Assembly (NCBI RefSeq): GCF_014270105.1
Contig: NZ_JACNMF010000001.1
Coordinates: 744,001-808,000 of the forward strand
Reading direction: 5' to 3'
Source: Hyunsoonleella aquatilis
Lineage (GTDB): Bacteria > Bacteroidota > Bacteroidia > Flavobacteriales > Flavobacteriaceae
DNA length: 64,000 nucleotides
Part shown: one piece after another, positions 1-9,900 of the stretch
Position numbering within the stretch: position 1 is the stretch's first letter
Layout of the letters: the number at the start of each line of letters is the position of its first letter
Program-made: the position numbers and the translations under genes
Notes under the pieces: generated by a model
The model's input: the letters and a program-made list of their open reading frames with translations, nothing else
Told to the model about the DNA's origin: nothing
Database searches by the model: none

Positions 1-1
1 G

Positions 2-241
2 TTCCAAACGCGTCAGTACCAAATAACAGACATCGTGGATCGCGTTGGCGGTGGAGATTCATTTATGGGCGGATTGATCTATGGGTTGTTAAAATATCCA
101 GAGGATGACCAAAATGCATTGGATTTTGCGGTAGCTGCATCTTGTTTAAAACATACTATCAAAGGAGATGCTAACTTGGTTACTGTTTCTGAGGTTGAGA
201 AATTAATGGGAGGGGACGCCTCCGGTAGGGTAGCTAGATAA
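2..241 (+). CDS. 2-dehydro-3-deoxygluconokinase-like sugar kinase, C-terminal part (PfkB family)
   Basis: The reading frame is open from base 2 and the true start lies outside the window. The visible 79 residues carry the PfkB C-terminal signature [12 protein letters not shown], whose Asp is the usual catalytic base, followed by a short helical tail. PfkB kinases phosphorylate sugars with ATP. The aldolase gene 90 bases downstream on the same strand makes 2-keto-3-deoxygluconate the likely substrate, giving KDPG in the cytoplasm. The substrate is inferred from the neighbour, because too little of the protein is visible to read its binding site. The upstream genes of this operon, which could name the sugar acid source, are not in the window. 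Confidence 0.8.
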   Translation, partial: FQTRQYQITDIVDRVGGGDSFMGGLIYGLLKYPEDDQNALDFAVAASCLKHTIKGDANLVTVSEVEKLMGGDASGRVAR

Positions 242-330
242 AAATAAGTGTTTAGTTGTTGAACTGTTGAATCGTTTAATCGGTTTTTCAGTTCAACAAA
301 TGCACGGATTAACAATTCAACATAAAAAAA

Positions 331-999
331 ATGGCACAATTTTCAAGAATAGAAGTAGCAACGGCAATGAAGGAAACGGGGATGATTCCCTTGTTTTTCC
401 ACAGTGACATTGAACTAAGTAAGAAGGTTTTAAAGGCCTGTTATGATGGAGGCGCACGTTTGATGGAGTTTACCGCTCGTGGCGATTTTGCCCACGAGGT
501 TTTTGCCGAATTGACCAAATATGCAATTAAGGAATTGCCCGGTATGATTATGGGCGTTGGGTCTGTTACCGATGCGGGTCAGGCTTCCCTTTATATGTCT
601 ATTGGTGCAAACTTTATCGTAACACCAGTATTGCGCGAGGATATCGCTATCGTTTGCAATAGAAGAAAAGTACTTTGGTCACCTGGCTGTGGTACTTTGA
701 CCGAAATTACAAGAGCTGAGGAACTGGGTTGTGAAATCGTAAAATTATTCCCTGGGGATATTTATGGACCTCAATTCGTTAAAGGCATTAAAGGCCCACA
801 ACAGTGGACGTCCATTATGCCAACGGGCGGTGTTTCGCCAACAGAAGACAATTTAAAAGGTTGGTTTGATGCAGGGGTAACCTGTGTGGGCATGGGCTCC
901 CAGTTAATTTCAAAAGACATTATTGCAAACAAGGATTACGCAAAGCTGGAACAGGATGTAAGGAATGCGCTTAATATCGTAAAGGCCGTAAGAAAGTAA
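331..999 (+). CDS. eda: KDPG/KHG aldolase (Entner-Doudoroff aldolase)
   Basis: This 222-residue protein has the usual length and fold pattern of class I KDPG/KHG aldolases. It cleaves 2-keto-3-deoxy-6-phosphogluconate to pyruvate and glyceraldehyde-3-phosphate. Visible landmarks are the catalytic Glu in RLMEFTARG (about residue 46), the Schiff-base Lys in CEIVKLFPG (about 138) and the phosphate-binding PTGGV stretch (about 165). It follows the sugar-kinase gene on the same strand, so the pair forms the last two steps of uronate or gluconate breakdown. A strong terminator lies just downstream. There is no sign that it belongs to the beta-glucan locus further right; it more likely ends an operon that begins outside the window. 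Confidence 0.9.
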   Translation: MAQFSRIEVATAMKETGMIPLFFHSDIELSKKVLKACYDGGARLMEFTARGDFAHEVFAELTKYAIKELPGMIMGVGSVTDAGQASLYMSIGANFIVTPVLREDIAIVCNRRKVLWSPGCGTLTEITRAEELGCEIVKLFPGDIYGPQFVKGIKGPQQWTSIMPTGGVSPTEDNLKGWFDAGVTCVGMGSQLISKDIIANKDYAKLEQDVRNALNIVKAVRK

Positions 1000-1036
1000 A
1001 AAGCAAGTCCTTTTTCTAATATAGGGTATTAGTATT

Positions 1037-1073
1037 AAATCTCTTGAAATCTACATTTCAAGAGATTTTTTTA
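1037..1073 (+). terminator. Rho-independent terminator after eda
   Basis: An uninterrupted stem (arms 1037-1050 and 1055-1068, loop CTAC) is followed directly by a T run. It ends the kinase-aldolase operon. The remaining 230 bases before the next gene are AT-rich and contain no clear -7 box that I could fix. Confidence 0.85.
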
Positions 1074-1300
1074 TGGTGTTGATAGATACATCACGCCTTT
1101 GGTCTTAAATTTGTAACGATTTTAATTTGAAAATGTATATTAGTGACTTTATTATAAGAGTCTCTCAGGGTACGTTAAAAAAAATCAATGCATTACAATA
1201 AAAAATTTGGCGTATTTTACATAAGATATTCACCATAAGTAATGGAAATATAAATTAAAAGATAAGCACTAAACCCCAAATCACCTTAAATTACGACCGT

Positions 1301-3664
1301 ATGAAAAACGTGTTACTATTTATTCTTCTGCTGGTTTCACAGAATAACTTCTCGCAGGAAGTAGCCATCAAAACAAGATTTATCGAGGGCGGAAGCCTTT
1401 ATAAAGATGCCGGTGACATGTCGCAAGTTGTAGCCAGATTTAAAGTCAATGATAAATGCTTGGTTACTGGTTATATCGGAAGGAATATCTACGAAGTTAT
1501 TTACAAAGAAGTGCCTGGTTTTGTTAGCGACGAGTTTCTGCTGATTAGTGATGATATGATGGATTTGTTCTATGATTATGAGGAACAGCAAATGCAAAAA
1601 TTGATCGCGGCAGAAGAAGCCCGCCAAAAGAAAATCCAAGATATTGTTGAGGAAAAGAAAAAAAGAATACGGGATTCCATTGCCAAGGTTGAAGAGGAAC
1701 AGCGACAGCGGGAGCTTGCTATACAGAGAGCTAAAGAACTTAAGGAAAAACAACGACGCGACTCAATAGCCAAAATAGAAGAGGAAAAACGGTTGAAAGA
1801 GTTGGAGCGCAAGCGATTGGAAGCCTTGAAAGAGCAACGACGCTTGGACTCCATTGCCAAGGTGCAGGAAGAATTGCGACGTATTGAACGCGAAAAGGAA
1901 TTGGCACGGCAACGCGCAGCAGAGCTGAAAGAGAAGCGAAGGTTAGATTCCATTGCAAAAGCCAAAGAGGAAGAAAAGCGTCAAATTGAGCTGCAAAAAG
2001 AGCTAGAAAGAAAACGACAAGCTGCGTTGATGGAAAAGCGTCGATTAGATTCTATTGCCAAGGTGCAGGAGGAGTTGAGACAAATAGAAATCCAAAAGGA
2101 ACTAGCACGAAAACAGGCCGAGGAATTCCGAAAGAAACGGATATCAGATTCTATTGCCAAGGTTGAGGCTGAACGGAGACGACAAATCGAATTACAAAAG
2201 GATTTGGAAAGAAAGCGTATGGAAGCTTTGAGAGAAAAACGTCGTTTGGATTCTATCGCCAAGGTTCAAGAAGATTTAAGACGAATCGAAAGAGAAAAGG
2301 AGCTGGCAAGGCAAAAAGTGGAAGAACTCGAAGAGAAACGAAGATTGGATTCCATTGCTAAGGCCAAGGAAGAAGAGAAACGTCAAATTGAATTGCAAAA
2401 AGAATTGACAAGGAAACGTGAAGCGGCCTTAAAGGAAAAGCAAAGATTGGATTCCATTGCCAAAGTTGAGGAGGAGTTAAGGCAGATTGAAATTCAAAAG
2501 GAGTTAGCACGGAAAAAAGTCGAAGAGATACGAAAAAAACGAGTTGCGGATTCTTTAGCCAAAGTTGAAGCCGAAAAGCGCAAGCAGATCGAACTCCAAA
2601 AAGAGCTGGAACGCAAGCGTAAGGAAGCTCTAAATGAGAAACTTAGATTGGATTCCATAGCGAAAGCTCAAGAAGAGTCCAAAAGAATTGAGCGCGAAAA
2701 AGAAGAGTCCAGAAAACGGACAGCGGAGTTAAAAGAACGAAAACGATTAGAAGCTATTGCAAAAGCCAAAGAAGAGGAAGAGAATCAAATGGCTTTGCAA
2801 CGTGAGTTGGAACAAAAGCGCCAACTGGCCTTAAAAGAAAAATTACGTAACGATTCGATTTTAAAGGTTAGGGAAATTGAAAAGAAGCAGTTGGAAAGGG
2901 AAAAAGAACTTCTTGCCCAAAAAATGGCGGACTCCATCGCCAAAGTAAGGGAGGAAGAACGAAAAATAATGGAACGCGAAAAAGAATTGGCCAGACAAAG
3001 GGCCATCGCAGAGGTGAAGCAAAGAATGGCCGATTCAATAGCTGAGGTTAGGGTAGCTGAAAGAAAAAATTTGGAACTGGAAAAAGAACGTATCAGAAAA
3101 CAGACCGAAGCTATGGTGCAGCAAAGAGTCAGAGATTCCATTTTAATGGCTCAAGAGAAAAAGAGTAAACTCTCGACTGTCAATTCAGAAGAAGACAGTG
3201 AGAAGGAAGCAGAGCGCAAGGCAATATTGGAGCGCTTGAAATTTAGAGATAGTTGTCATTACCAAATAAACGAGTATGATTCGTTTTATAACATGGAAAC
3301 CAAAAGAACTGAACCTTATAATTTATCAGATAGGTTAACCGTGGAATTGTATAAACAGGGCAGGAAATTGAATGTGTTTTTTACCATGCCTGATGATTTA
3401 GGGTGCGTAAGTTACTTGTCCAATAATAGGTCTTTTGTAAAGGTAACCCTAGAGAATAACCAAACGGTTATGTTTTATCACTCCTGGGATTTGGAGTGTG
3501 GGCAGTTTTTGTTTAAAGGTAATTTGACTTCATCCCAAATAACAGTATTAAAAAAATCTCCCATAAAATCACTTTATCTTAAGGCAACAAAAGCATCCAA
3601 AACTATTGAGACTATCGATTACAAGGAATTTTTCATTGATAAGTTGAAGTGCATCGAGAATTAA
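1301..3664 (+). CDS. Secreted protein with SH3-like head, long repetitive coiled coil and C-terminal domain
   Basis: A signal peptide (residues 1-18, cleavage after NNFSQ) precedes an SH3-like beta domain (about 20-85). Residues about 100-630 are an almost unbroken charged helix made of roughly 16 repeats of about 33 residues with the core xRLDSIAKxxEE. A C-terminal globular domain of about 130 residues follows, with no family I recognise. The repeats form a higher-order pattern in which blocks of four repeat every 134 residues. The heptad-like charge pattern points to a rod or tether in the periplasm or at the envelope. Function is unknown. Several open frames on the opposite strand here are shadows of the biased codons. 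The gene appears monocistronic. Confidence 0.75.
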   Translation: MKNVLLFILLLVSQNNFSQEVAIKTRFIEGGSLYKDAGDMSQVVARFKVNDKCLVTGYIGRNIYEVIYKEVPGFVSDEFLLISDDMMDLFYDYEEQQMQKLIAAEEARQKKIQDIVEEKKKRIRDSIAKVEEEQRQRELAIQRAKELKEKQRRDSIAKIEEEKRLKELERKRLEALKEQRRLDSIAKVQEELRRIEREKELARQRAAELKEKRRLDSIAKAKEEEKRQIELQKELERKRQAALMEKRRLDSIAKVQEELRQIEIQKELARKQAEEFRKKRISDSIAKVEAERRRQIELQKDLERKRMEALREKRRLDSIAKVQEDLRRIEREKELARQKVEELEEKRRLDSIAKAKEEEKRQIELQKELTRKREAALKEKQRLDSIAKVEEELRQIEIQKELARKKVEEIRKKRVADSLAKVEAEKRKQIELQKELERKRKEALNEKLRLDSIAKAQEESKRIEREKEESRKRTAELKERKRLEAIAKAKEEEENQMALQRELEQKRQLALKEKLRNDSILKVREIEKKQLEREKELLAQKMADSIAKVREEERKIMEREKELARQRAIAEVKQRMADSIAEVRVAERKNLELEKERIRKQTEAMVQQRVRDSILMAQEKKSKLSTVNSEEDSEKEAERKAILERLKFRDSCHYQINEYDSFYNMETKRTEPYNLSDRLTVELYKQGRKLNVFFTMPDDLGCVSYLSNNRSFVKVTLENNQTVMFYHSWDLECGQFLFKGNLTSSQITVLKKSPIKSLYLKATKASKTIETIDYKEFFIDKLKCIEN
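1838..2900 (+). repeat. 402-bp tandem super-repeat inside the coiled-coil gene
   Basis: The sequence encoding RLDSIAKVQEEL and the next three repeats starts at 1838, recurs at 2240 and again, more diverged, at 2642. The spacing is exactly 402 bases (134 codons) both times. Each block holds four 33/34-residue repeats of distinct subtypes in the same order, which shows duplication of a four-repeat block rather than of single repeats. Confidence 0.8.
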
Positions 3665-3865
3665 ATTGTGAATTATAGTCGTTGGACTAAGTAACGAATT
3701 CTTTAATTATAAGTTTTAAGAAATAACTCCTAAGAAGGTTTTATTGCGTCTGGTTTTGTCGACTTAAAACTATACAATTTATAATTTATAGCCATACAAA
3801 TACAATACATTAAGCTGTTAAAGCCTTATTTTTATTAACTTAGCAACACAACATTATGTTTTATT

Positions 3866-6682
3866 TTGAAAGCTGTCCGTTACTTTTTAGTAGTACTGTG
3901 TCTTCTAGGCTTTAGTTTAACTTCTATTTCCCAGGAAAGGCCACCAATCAATGTTTTTACTCCGGAATCGTATGGAGCAGGCTCACAAAATTGGGGTATA
4001 GCCCAATCGGAAGACCGTTCTATATATGTAGCGAATAATATGGGACTTTTGGAATATAATGGTTCAAAATGGACATTATACGAATCTCCAAACCAAACTA
4101 TTCTGAGATCGGTAAAGGTTTTAGATAGTCTTATTTATACGGGTAGTTATCACGATTTTGGATACTGGAAAAGGGACGATTACGGAGTGCTCAATTATAC
4201 ATCCTTAGCGAACCAACTCGGAATAGAGTTTCAAGAGGACGAGGAATTTTGGAACATTGAATCTCTGGATGATTGGATATTATTTCAGTCTTTTGAGCAC
4301 ATTTACATCTATAACAAACAATCTAAATCCCACAGTGCGATAAGGTCCAAAACAGAGATTTCTAAACTTTTTAAAGTTGGAGATAACTTTTATTTTCAAA
4401 ACCGCCTTAACGGCCTTTATAGAATAGAAAATGGTACCGATGTATTAGTTTCCAATGACACTATTGTTACAAAAAATATTCTTGTGGAAGTGTTCATCGT
4501 TAATGGAGGTTTGCTTCTGCTCACCCAGAATAATGGGTTCTATACGCTGGACGATGGGGGGCTTAGCCCTTGGCGTCCAAAGGTTAATGAAGTGCTTCAA
4601 GATGTTAGTATCTTTAGTTGTACCCGGCTTCGGGATGGGACTTTTGTATTAGGGACAATTTCACATGGCATTATTCATATTGATGAAAATGGAGAGGAAA
4701 AATATAGAATTGATCAATCCAATGGCTTAAGTAATAATACCGTGCTTTCACTTTTTGAAGATATGGACAATAACTTATGGCTGGGCCTTGATAATGGCGT
4801 TAACTGCATTAATATGAAATCCCCTTATCATATTTTTTTGGACAAAACAGGGGTAATCGGTAGTGTCTACACTTCACTGGTTTATGAAAACATGCTGTAT
4901 CTAGGTACCAATCAGGGCTTGTTTTGTAGGCCCTTTAAGGATGGCTCTGATTTTGAATTTATCGAAGGTACACAGGGCCAAGTGTGGTTTCTAGGGGTAA
5001 TAAATAATACCCTTTTTTGTGGCCACAATTCGGGAACATTCTCTATCGAGGGAAAAAAGGCCACAGAAGTAGCAAACGTGCAGGGAACTTGGCTCATAAA
5101 TTCTGTTGAGAGTAGGCAAGACTTGTTGCTTCAGGGCAATTATAATGGGCTGTACGTCCTTCAGAACAATAATGGCCGGTGGCAGTTTCGAAATAAAATC
5201 GCAGGTTTTAATATTTCCAGTCGATATTTTGAATTTTTGAGTGACACTGAAGTTTTTGTGAGCCACGAATACAAAGGTGTTTACAAATTAAAGCTGGATA
5301 AAGACCTGACCAAAGTGCTTTCAGTTGATAAAAAAGAAATTGTTGAAAATAAGCTGTACTCGAGCTTAATCAAGTATGAGGATAATATACTTTACTCAAG
5401 TATGGATGGTGTTTTCAGGTTTAATAGCAACACGAAACAATTTGAACATGATAGCGTTTTGAGCGGGCTGATTAGTAGGGGAGGTTTTACCTCGGCAAAA
5501 TTGGTATCGGATGAAAAGTCCAAAAAGCTTTGGGGGTTTTCGAAGGACGGCATAAACTATATTACATCCTCAAAGTTAAGCGGAGAAAAGAAAATAAATA
5601 AGGTGCCGTTTCCCGTTGATATAAGAAAAGATGTTAAAGGCTACGAAAATGTTACACTTGTCAATGATGAACAATATCTTTTAGGATCAAAGACGGGTTA
5701 TACTATTTTGGATTTAAATGAGCTGGTGGAAAACCAGCATGAAATCAAAATCAATCAAGTTGCTTTAAATAGGGTCAAAGATATGGACTCTTCGAGTCTG
5801 GTTAGCCTCAAGGGGAAACCTTTATTTGATAGTGCCGAAAATAATTTACAGTTTTCATATAGCATTTCTGAGTTTTTGAAAAATGAACAGCCCATGTATA
5901 GGTATAAACTTGAGGGTATATATGATAGCTGGAGCAATTGGACCGATGAGGGGTTTGCCTCTTTTGAAAACCTCCCCTATGGCGACTATACATTTATTGT
6001 TGAAGGAAAGGTCGGAAATCATCCCACTTCAAATTCGGCATCCTATGCCTTTAGGATAGATCGACCTTGGTTTCTATCTTATACGGCCTTGGTTCTATAC
6101 GGCATAGCAGTCCTGCTGTTTTCGTTATTTATGCATAATATTTATAAAAACTACTACAGAAAGCAAAGGGAGCGTTTGATGCAAAAAACTACAAGGGAGT
6201 TGGAACTGAAAGAACTTGAAAATAAGCAGCAATTGATGCGTTTTAGAAATGAAAGGCTAAGAGAGGATATCGAAAGTAAAAATAGGGAATTAGGTATTGC
6301 TACCATGAACCTTATCAAAAAGAATGAGTTTTTAAGTAGCATCAAACAGGAATTAGAAGCTGCAGACAGTAGCAGAGGCGTTAAACAAGTTGTAAAAATT
6401 ATTGATAGAAACCTTAATAACAATGATGATTGGAACGTGTTTCAAGAGGCATTTAACAATGCGGACAAGGACTTCCTAAAGAAAGTAAAAAGCCTGCACC
6501 CTGTGCTCACTTCAAATGATCTTAGGTTGTGCGCTTATTTACGATTGAATTTATCTTCAAAAGAAATTGCACCATTATTGAATATATCCCCAAGAAGTGT
6601 AGAGGTAAAACGTTACCGATTGCGCAAAAAGATGGAGTTGCCCCACGAATCTAGCCTCACGGACTATATACTTGAAATTTAG
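3866..6682 (+). CDS. Membrane-spanning sensor/regulator: beta-propeller, Y_Y_Y domain, LuxR-type HTH
   Basis: This 938-residue protein starts at a TTG; the nearby ATG (3856) is in another frame. A signal peptide (1-22) leads a periplasmic two-component-regulator-type beta-propeller (about 30-640) with blades such as DNNLWLGLDNGV. A Y_Y_Y domain (about 655-725), one membrane helix (about 735-757), a coiled coil (about 760-835) and a C-terminal LuxR-type helix-turn-helix (about 870-935, with SSKEIAPLLNISPRSVEVKRYRLRKK) follow. There is no histidine kinase or receiver domain. Proteins of this layout are known or predicted glycan-sensing regulators of Bacteroidota PULs. It sits directly upstream of susC on the same strand, so it is the likely regulator of the glucan locus. 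The DNA site is not proven. Confidence 0.85.
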   Translation: MKAVRYFLVVLCLLGFSLTSISQERPPINVFTPESYGAGSQNWGIAQSEDRSIYVANNMGLLEYNGSKWTLYESPNQTILRSVKVLDSLIYTGSYHDFGYWKRDDYGVLNYTSLANQLGIEFQEDEEFWNIESLDDWILFQSFEHIYIYNKQSKSHSAIRSKTEISKLFKVGDNFYFQNRLNGLYRIENGTDVLVSNDTIVTKNILVEVFIVNGGLLLLTQNNGFYTLDDGGLSPWRPKVNEVLQDVSIFSCTRLRDGTFVLGTISHGIIHIDENGEEKYRIDQSNGLSNNTVLSLFEDMDNNLWLGLDNGVNCINMKSPYHIFLDKTGVIGSVYTSLVYENMLYLGTNQGLFCRPFKDGSDFEFIEGTQGQVWFLGVINNTLFCGHNSGTFSIEGKKATEVANVQGTWLINSVESRQDLLLQGNYNGLYVLQNNNGRWQFRNKIAGFNISSRYFEFLSDTEVFVSHEYKGVYKLKLDKDLTKVLSVDKKEIVENKLYSSLIKYEDNILYSSMDGVFRFNSNTKQFEHDSVLSGLISRGGFTSAKLVSDEKSKKLWGFSKDGINYITSSKLSGEKKINKVPFPVDIRKDVKGYENVTLVNDEQYLLGSKTGYTILDLNELVENQHEIKINQVALNRVKDMDSSSLVSLKGKPLFDSAENNLQFSYSISEFLKNEQPMYRYKLEGIYDSWSNWTDEGFASFENLPYGDYTFIVEGKVGNHPTSNSASYAFRIDRPWFLSYTALVLYGIAVLLFSLFMHNIYKNYYRKQRERLMQKTTRELELKELENKQQLMRFRNERLREDIESKNRELGIATMNLIKKNEFLSSIKQELEAADSSRGVKQVVKIIDRNLNNNDDWNVFQEAFNNADKDFLKKVKSLHPVLTSNDLRLCAYLRLNLSSKEIAPLLNISPRSVEVKRYRLRKKMELPHESSLTDYILEI

Positions 6683-6710
6683 AGACTACAACACGTCCTA
6701 CTCTTACCTA

Positions 6711-6731
6711 TACAACACCACAACATTTGGT
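6711..6731 (+). promoter_or_regulatory. Putative operator, copy 1 (ACAACA-type repeats)
   Basis: The stretch holds ACAACA and CCACAACA followed by TTTGGTA. A closely similar element (CCACAACA, direct repeat, then TTGGGTA) lies at 32341-32367, upstream of the T9SS-protein gene of the same locus. Both sit about 110-140 bases before a shared GTATATwTTTTGTAG block. It is a candidate site for the LuxR-type regulator encoded just upstream; this is inference. Confidence 0.45.
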
Positions 6732-6771
6732 AAAATTTAAGAAATCGAACTTTATCTGAAAACTTTAAATT

Positions 6772-6797
6772 CTCAATAAAAACAAGAGTTTATTGAG
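6772..6797 (+). terminator. Hairpin after the regulator gene
   Basis: A nine-base stem (6772-6780 with 6789-6797) is followed by GTTTTGG. It would partly terminate the regulator transcript just before the susC promoter block. The T run is short, so termination may be weak. Confidence 0.4.
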
Positions 6798-6817
6798 GTT
6801 TTGGTAAAAACTGGGCA

Positions 6818-6848
6818 TTTTTTTTACGATGTATATTTTTTGTAGTGG
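6818..6848 (+). promoter_or_regulatory. susC operon promoter block
   Basis: A T run followed by TACGATGTATATTTTTTG and TAGTGGGC lies about 70 bases before the susC start. It matches the block at 32466-32497 almost base for base. The core TATTTTTTG fits the Bacteroidota -7 box (TAnnTTTG) only with one extra spacer base. Conservation between the two copies is the main support. Confidence 0.55.
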
Positions 6849-6917
6849 GCGAAAATGCGAATTTCTTAATTCGATACTCTAATTTTATCATAACTAAAAC
6901 TCAAAAACTGACTAAAT

Positions 6918-9900
6918 ATGAGACAAAAGTTGATTAACATGCTAATGTTACTTCTTGTATTGCACATTAGTGCACAAAATGTAGACGTTAGTGGAACCGT
7001 ACTGGACAATACAGGTTTTCCGATTCCCGGTGTTAACGTTATTGTAAAAAACACCACAAAAGGAACAGTAACCGATTTTGACGGTAACTTCACCATCTCA
7101 GATGTTGAGACGGGTGCTATTTTAAACTTTAGTTATGTTGGTTACATAACTAAAGAAGTAACTGTAGCAGGAAGTCAAAAATTAGAGATACAACTCGAAG
7201 AGGATATTGCTACCCTCGACGAGGTTGTAGTTGTAGGTTATGGTACCCAGAAAAAGAAAGAGGTGACAGGTGCCGTTTCGGTGGTGGATTCCGAAGCCAT
7301 TGAAAAACTGAATCCGCAGCGTGTGGAGCAAGCCTTGCAAGGTCAAATCGCTGGTGTGAATGTATCTTCCAATTCCGGTTCACCGGGTGCGGGAGCAAAC
7401 ATTCGAATTCGTGGTATTACTACCAACGGGGACAACAAACCTTTAATTCTTGTAGACGGCAACGTTATAGAAGATCTTTCGGTGCTGAACCCTAATGACA
7501 TCAAAAGTATAAATGTACTGAAAGATGCCACTGCAGGTATTTATGGTGTTCGTGGTGCAAATGGTGTTATCTTGATTACGACCAAAACGGGTAGAAAGGA
7601 ATCCGAGCTAAAGTTTACACTTGATGCTTTTACTGGTTTTCAGGCTACCAGCAAGAAAATAGATTTGCTAAGTCCCTACGACTTTGCAATCTTCGTAAAT
7701 GATGCTTTTGATGAAACGAGATATTTTGTTTATCCGCAGGAAGGCACCGATTGGCAGGATGAAGTGTTTCAAACGGCTGCCATTAGCGACTTAAACTTCG
7801 GAGCTAGCGGTGGTGGAAAGAAATCGTCTTACAGTTTCGGTGTAGCCTATTTAAACCAAGATGGTATTGTTGGTGGCGGAAAATCTAATTTCGAAAGGGT
7901 TACTGCAAGATTATCATATAACTACGATATTCTTGATAATCTAAAGTTGACCACCACAGGGCTTTATACAAATTCTACTAAAAACAATTTGCCTGAAGGA
8001 GGTATAGGAACCCCCCTGTATAATGCTGTAAACATCAATCCTGATTTACCTATTTATGATGAAAACGGAAACTTTTCATTAGCGGAAAGTGTTTCCAGTA
8101 TAGAGGTTGTCAATCCCTTGGCCCAAATAGCTAATAATCACAATATCTCCAGGACAGACAGATATAGTGGTACTATCGGGTTGGATTATACGTTTTTTGA
8201 AAAATTTACTGTAAGTTCTAAGCTTCAAATTAATTATTCAAATGTGTTAGATGATGTCTTTAGGCCGGTAGTTGACTTTGGTAATGGAGGCAGTAAATCT
8301 GGTTCTCGAACGGAGAATGAAGTTCAGGATTTTAGTGCCCTATATACCGATTACACTTGGGATAGTTTCATTACTTATAGCGATACCTTGGGCGACGACC
8401 ATAATGTGACCTTATTACTAGGCACTTCTTCATTTAGAACACGAGGGCATTTTTATGGTGAAACTGGATTCAATTTGGCCAATGGGAGCAACTGGGAAGG
8501 AGATGCTTTAGTTGATGGCTGGGTTGGCGATAGGGTTGATGGCCGTGTCGTGCCTAGATTTGATGAAAATGCACTAAAAAATGGTGCTCAGTTCTTCGAC
8601 ACTCGCCTACAATCTATTTTTTCAAGACTACAGTATAATTACAAGGGAAAATACCTCCTGTCGGTCGTAGTGCGTAGGGATGGATCAAGTAATTTCGGAC
8701 CCAATAATAAATTTGGATATTTCCCCTCCGGGTCTATCGGCTGGAATATTTCCGATGAAGACTTTTGGGGAGAGGGCAAAGTAGTAAATTCTCTGAAGTT
8801 AAGAGGTAGTTATGGTATAATAGGAAACGATAGAATAGATGCCTTTAGGTTTATTACTCGACTTGATGGCGAAGCTACTGTGGTGCCAGGTAATGAATCA
8901 GGTTTAGGCGATTTGATTTTTGGAACAGCGTCGGGAGTGCCTGGTAACCCAAATTTGAAGTGGGAAGAACAGGAATCTACAAATATCGGTTTTGACGCCA
9001 GATTATTTAATAACAAAGTAAGTTTATCTGCTGATGCTTTTAGAAAGCAGACCAAGGATTTATTATTTGCACCTCAGGCTTCAGGATTGATCAATCCTAG
9101 TTTGAGCCCAACGAGCTTTCCCCTTGTTAATGCGGGAACTGTAGAAAACAAAGGTCTTGAATTCAGTATTTCTTATAACGACAACTTTTCTGATGACTTT
9201 CAATTCAATATAGGATTTAACCTAACGCTATTAGATAATGAAGTAATTTCTGTTAATGGTGAAATACCACCTGTTGGAGGCGAATTTGGTGTGGGTATTA
9301 GCCAAACGGGAATTGCGCGTATGGTTCCTGGATTGCCTTTGGGACACTTCTTTGGATATAAGACCAGAGGGATATACCAAACCCAAGCCGAAATTGATGC
9401 TTTAAATGCTACAGCGCCAAGTGGAACCTATCACAGCGACAATGGTGGAGCACAAGTTGGAGATTTGATATTCGTGGATATTAATGGGGATGGAGAGATT
9501 ACACCGGATGATAGAACCGTAATTGGAGACCCTATTGCAGAACTTGCCATGGGCTTTAATATTGGTTTCTCGTATAAGAATTTGGATTTCAGTGCCAATG
9601 CTTTTGCATCGGTCGGAAACGATATGATTCGCGATTACGAGCGTAAAGACCCCACCGCTAACATTGGGGATTATGTTTTAGAGCGTTGGCAAGGAACAGG
9701 TACCAGCAACTCAGTACCAAGAGTTACTGCGGGTGGTTCAATTAACCAAAACCTCTTATCCGATTTCTATGTAGAAGATGCTTCATTTCTACGCTTACAA
9801 AATGCACAAATAGGATATACTGTTAATCCTGAGGTAATGCAAAGTATAGGCATTGACAAATTAAGGATATACGTTGCTGGTAACAACTTATTTACCATCA

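Noticed and set aside
2-999. Placing the KDG kinase and KDPG aldolase in the glucan locus
   Set aside because: They process ketodeoxy sugar acids, which beta-glucan does not yield, and a strong terminator and an unrelated gene lie between.
1576-3141. Long open frames on the minus strand opposite the coiled-coil gene (for example 1576-1965 and 2785-3141)
   Set aside because: They mirror the repeated, biased codons of the plus-strand repeats, carry Ser/Arg/Cys-rich low-complexity sequence and have no independent coding features.
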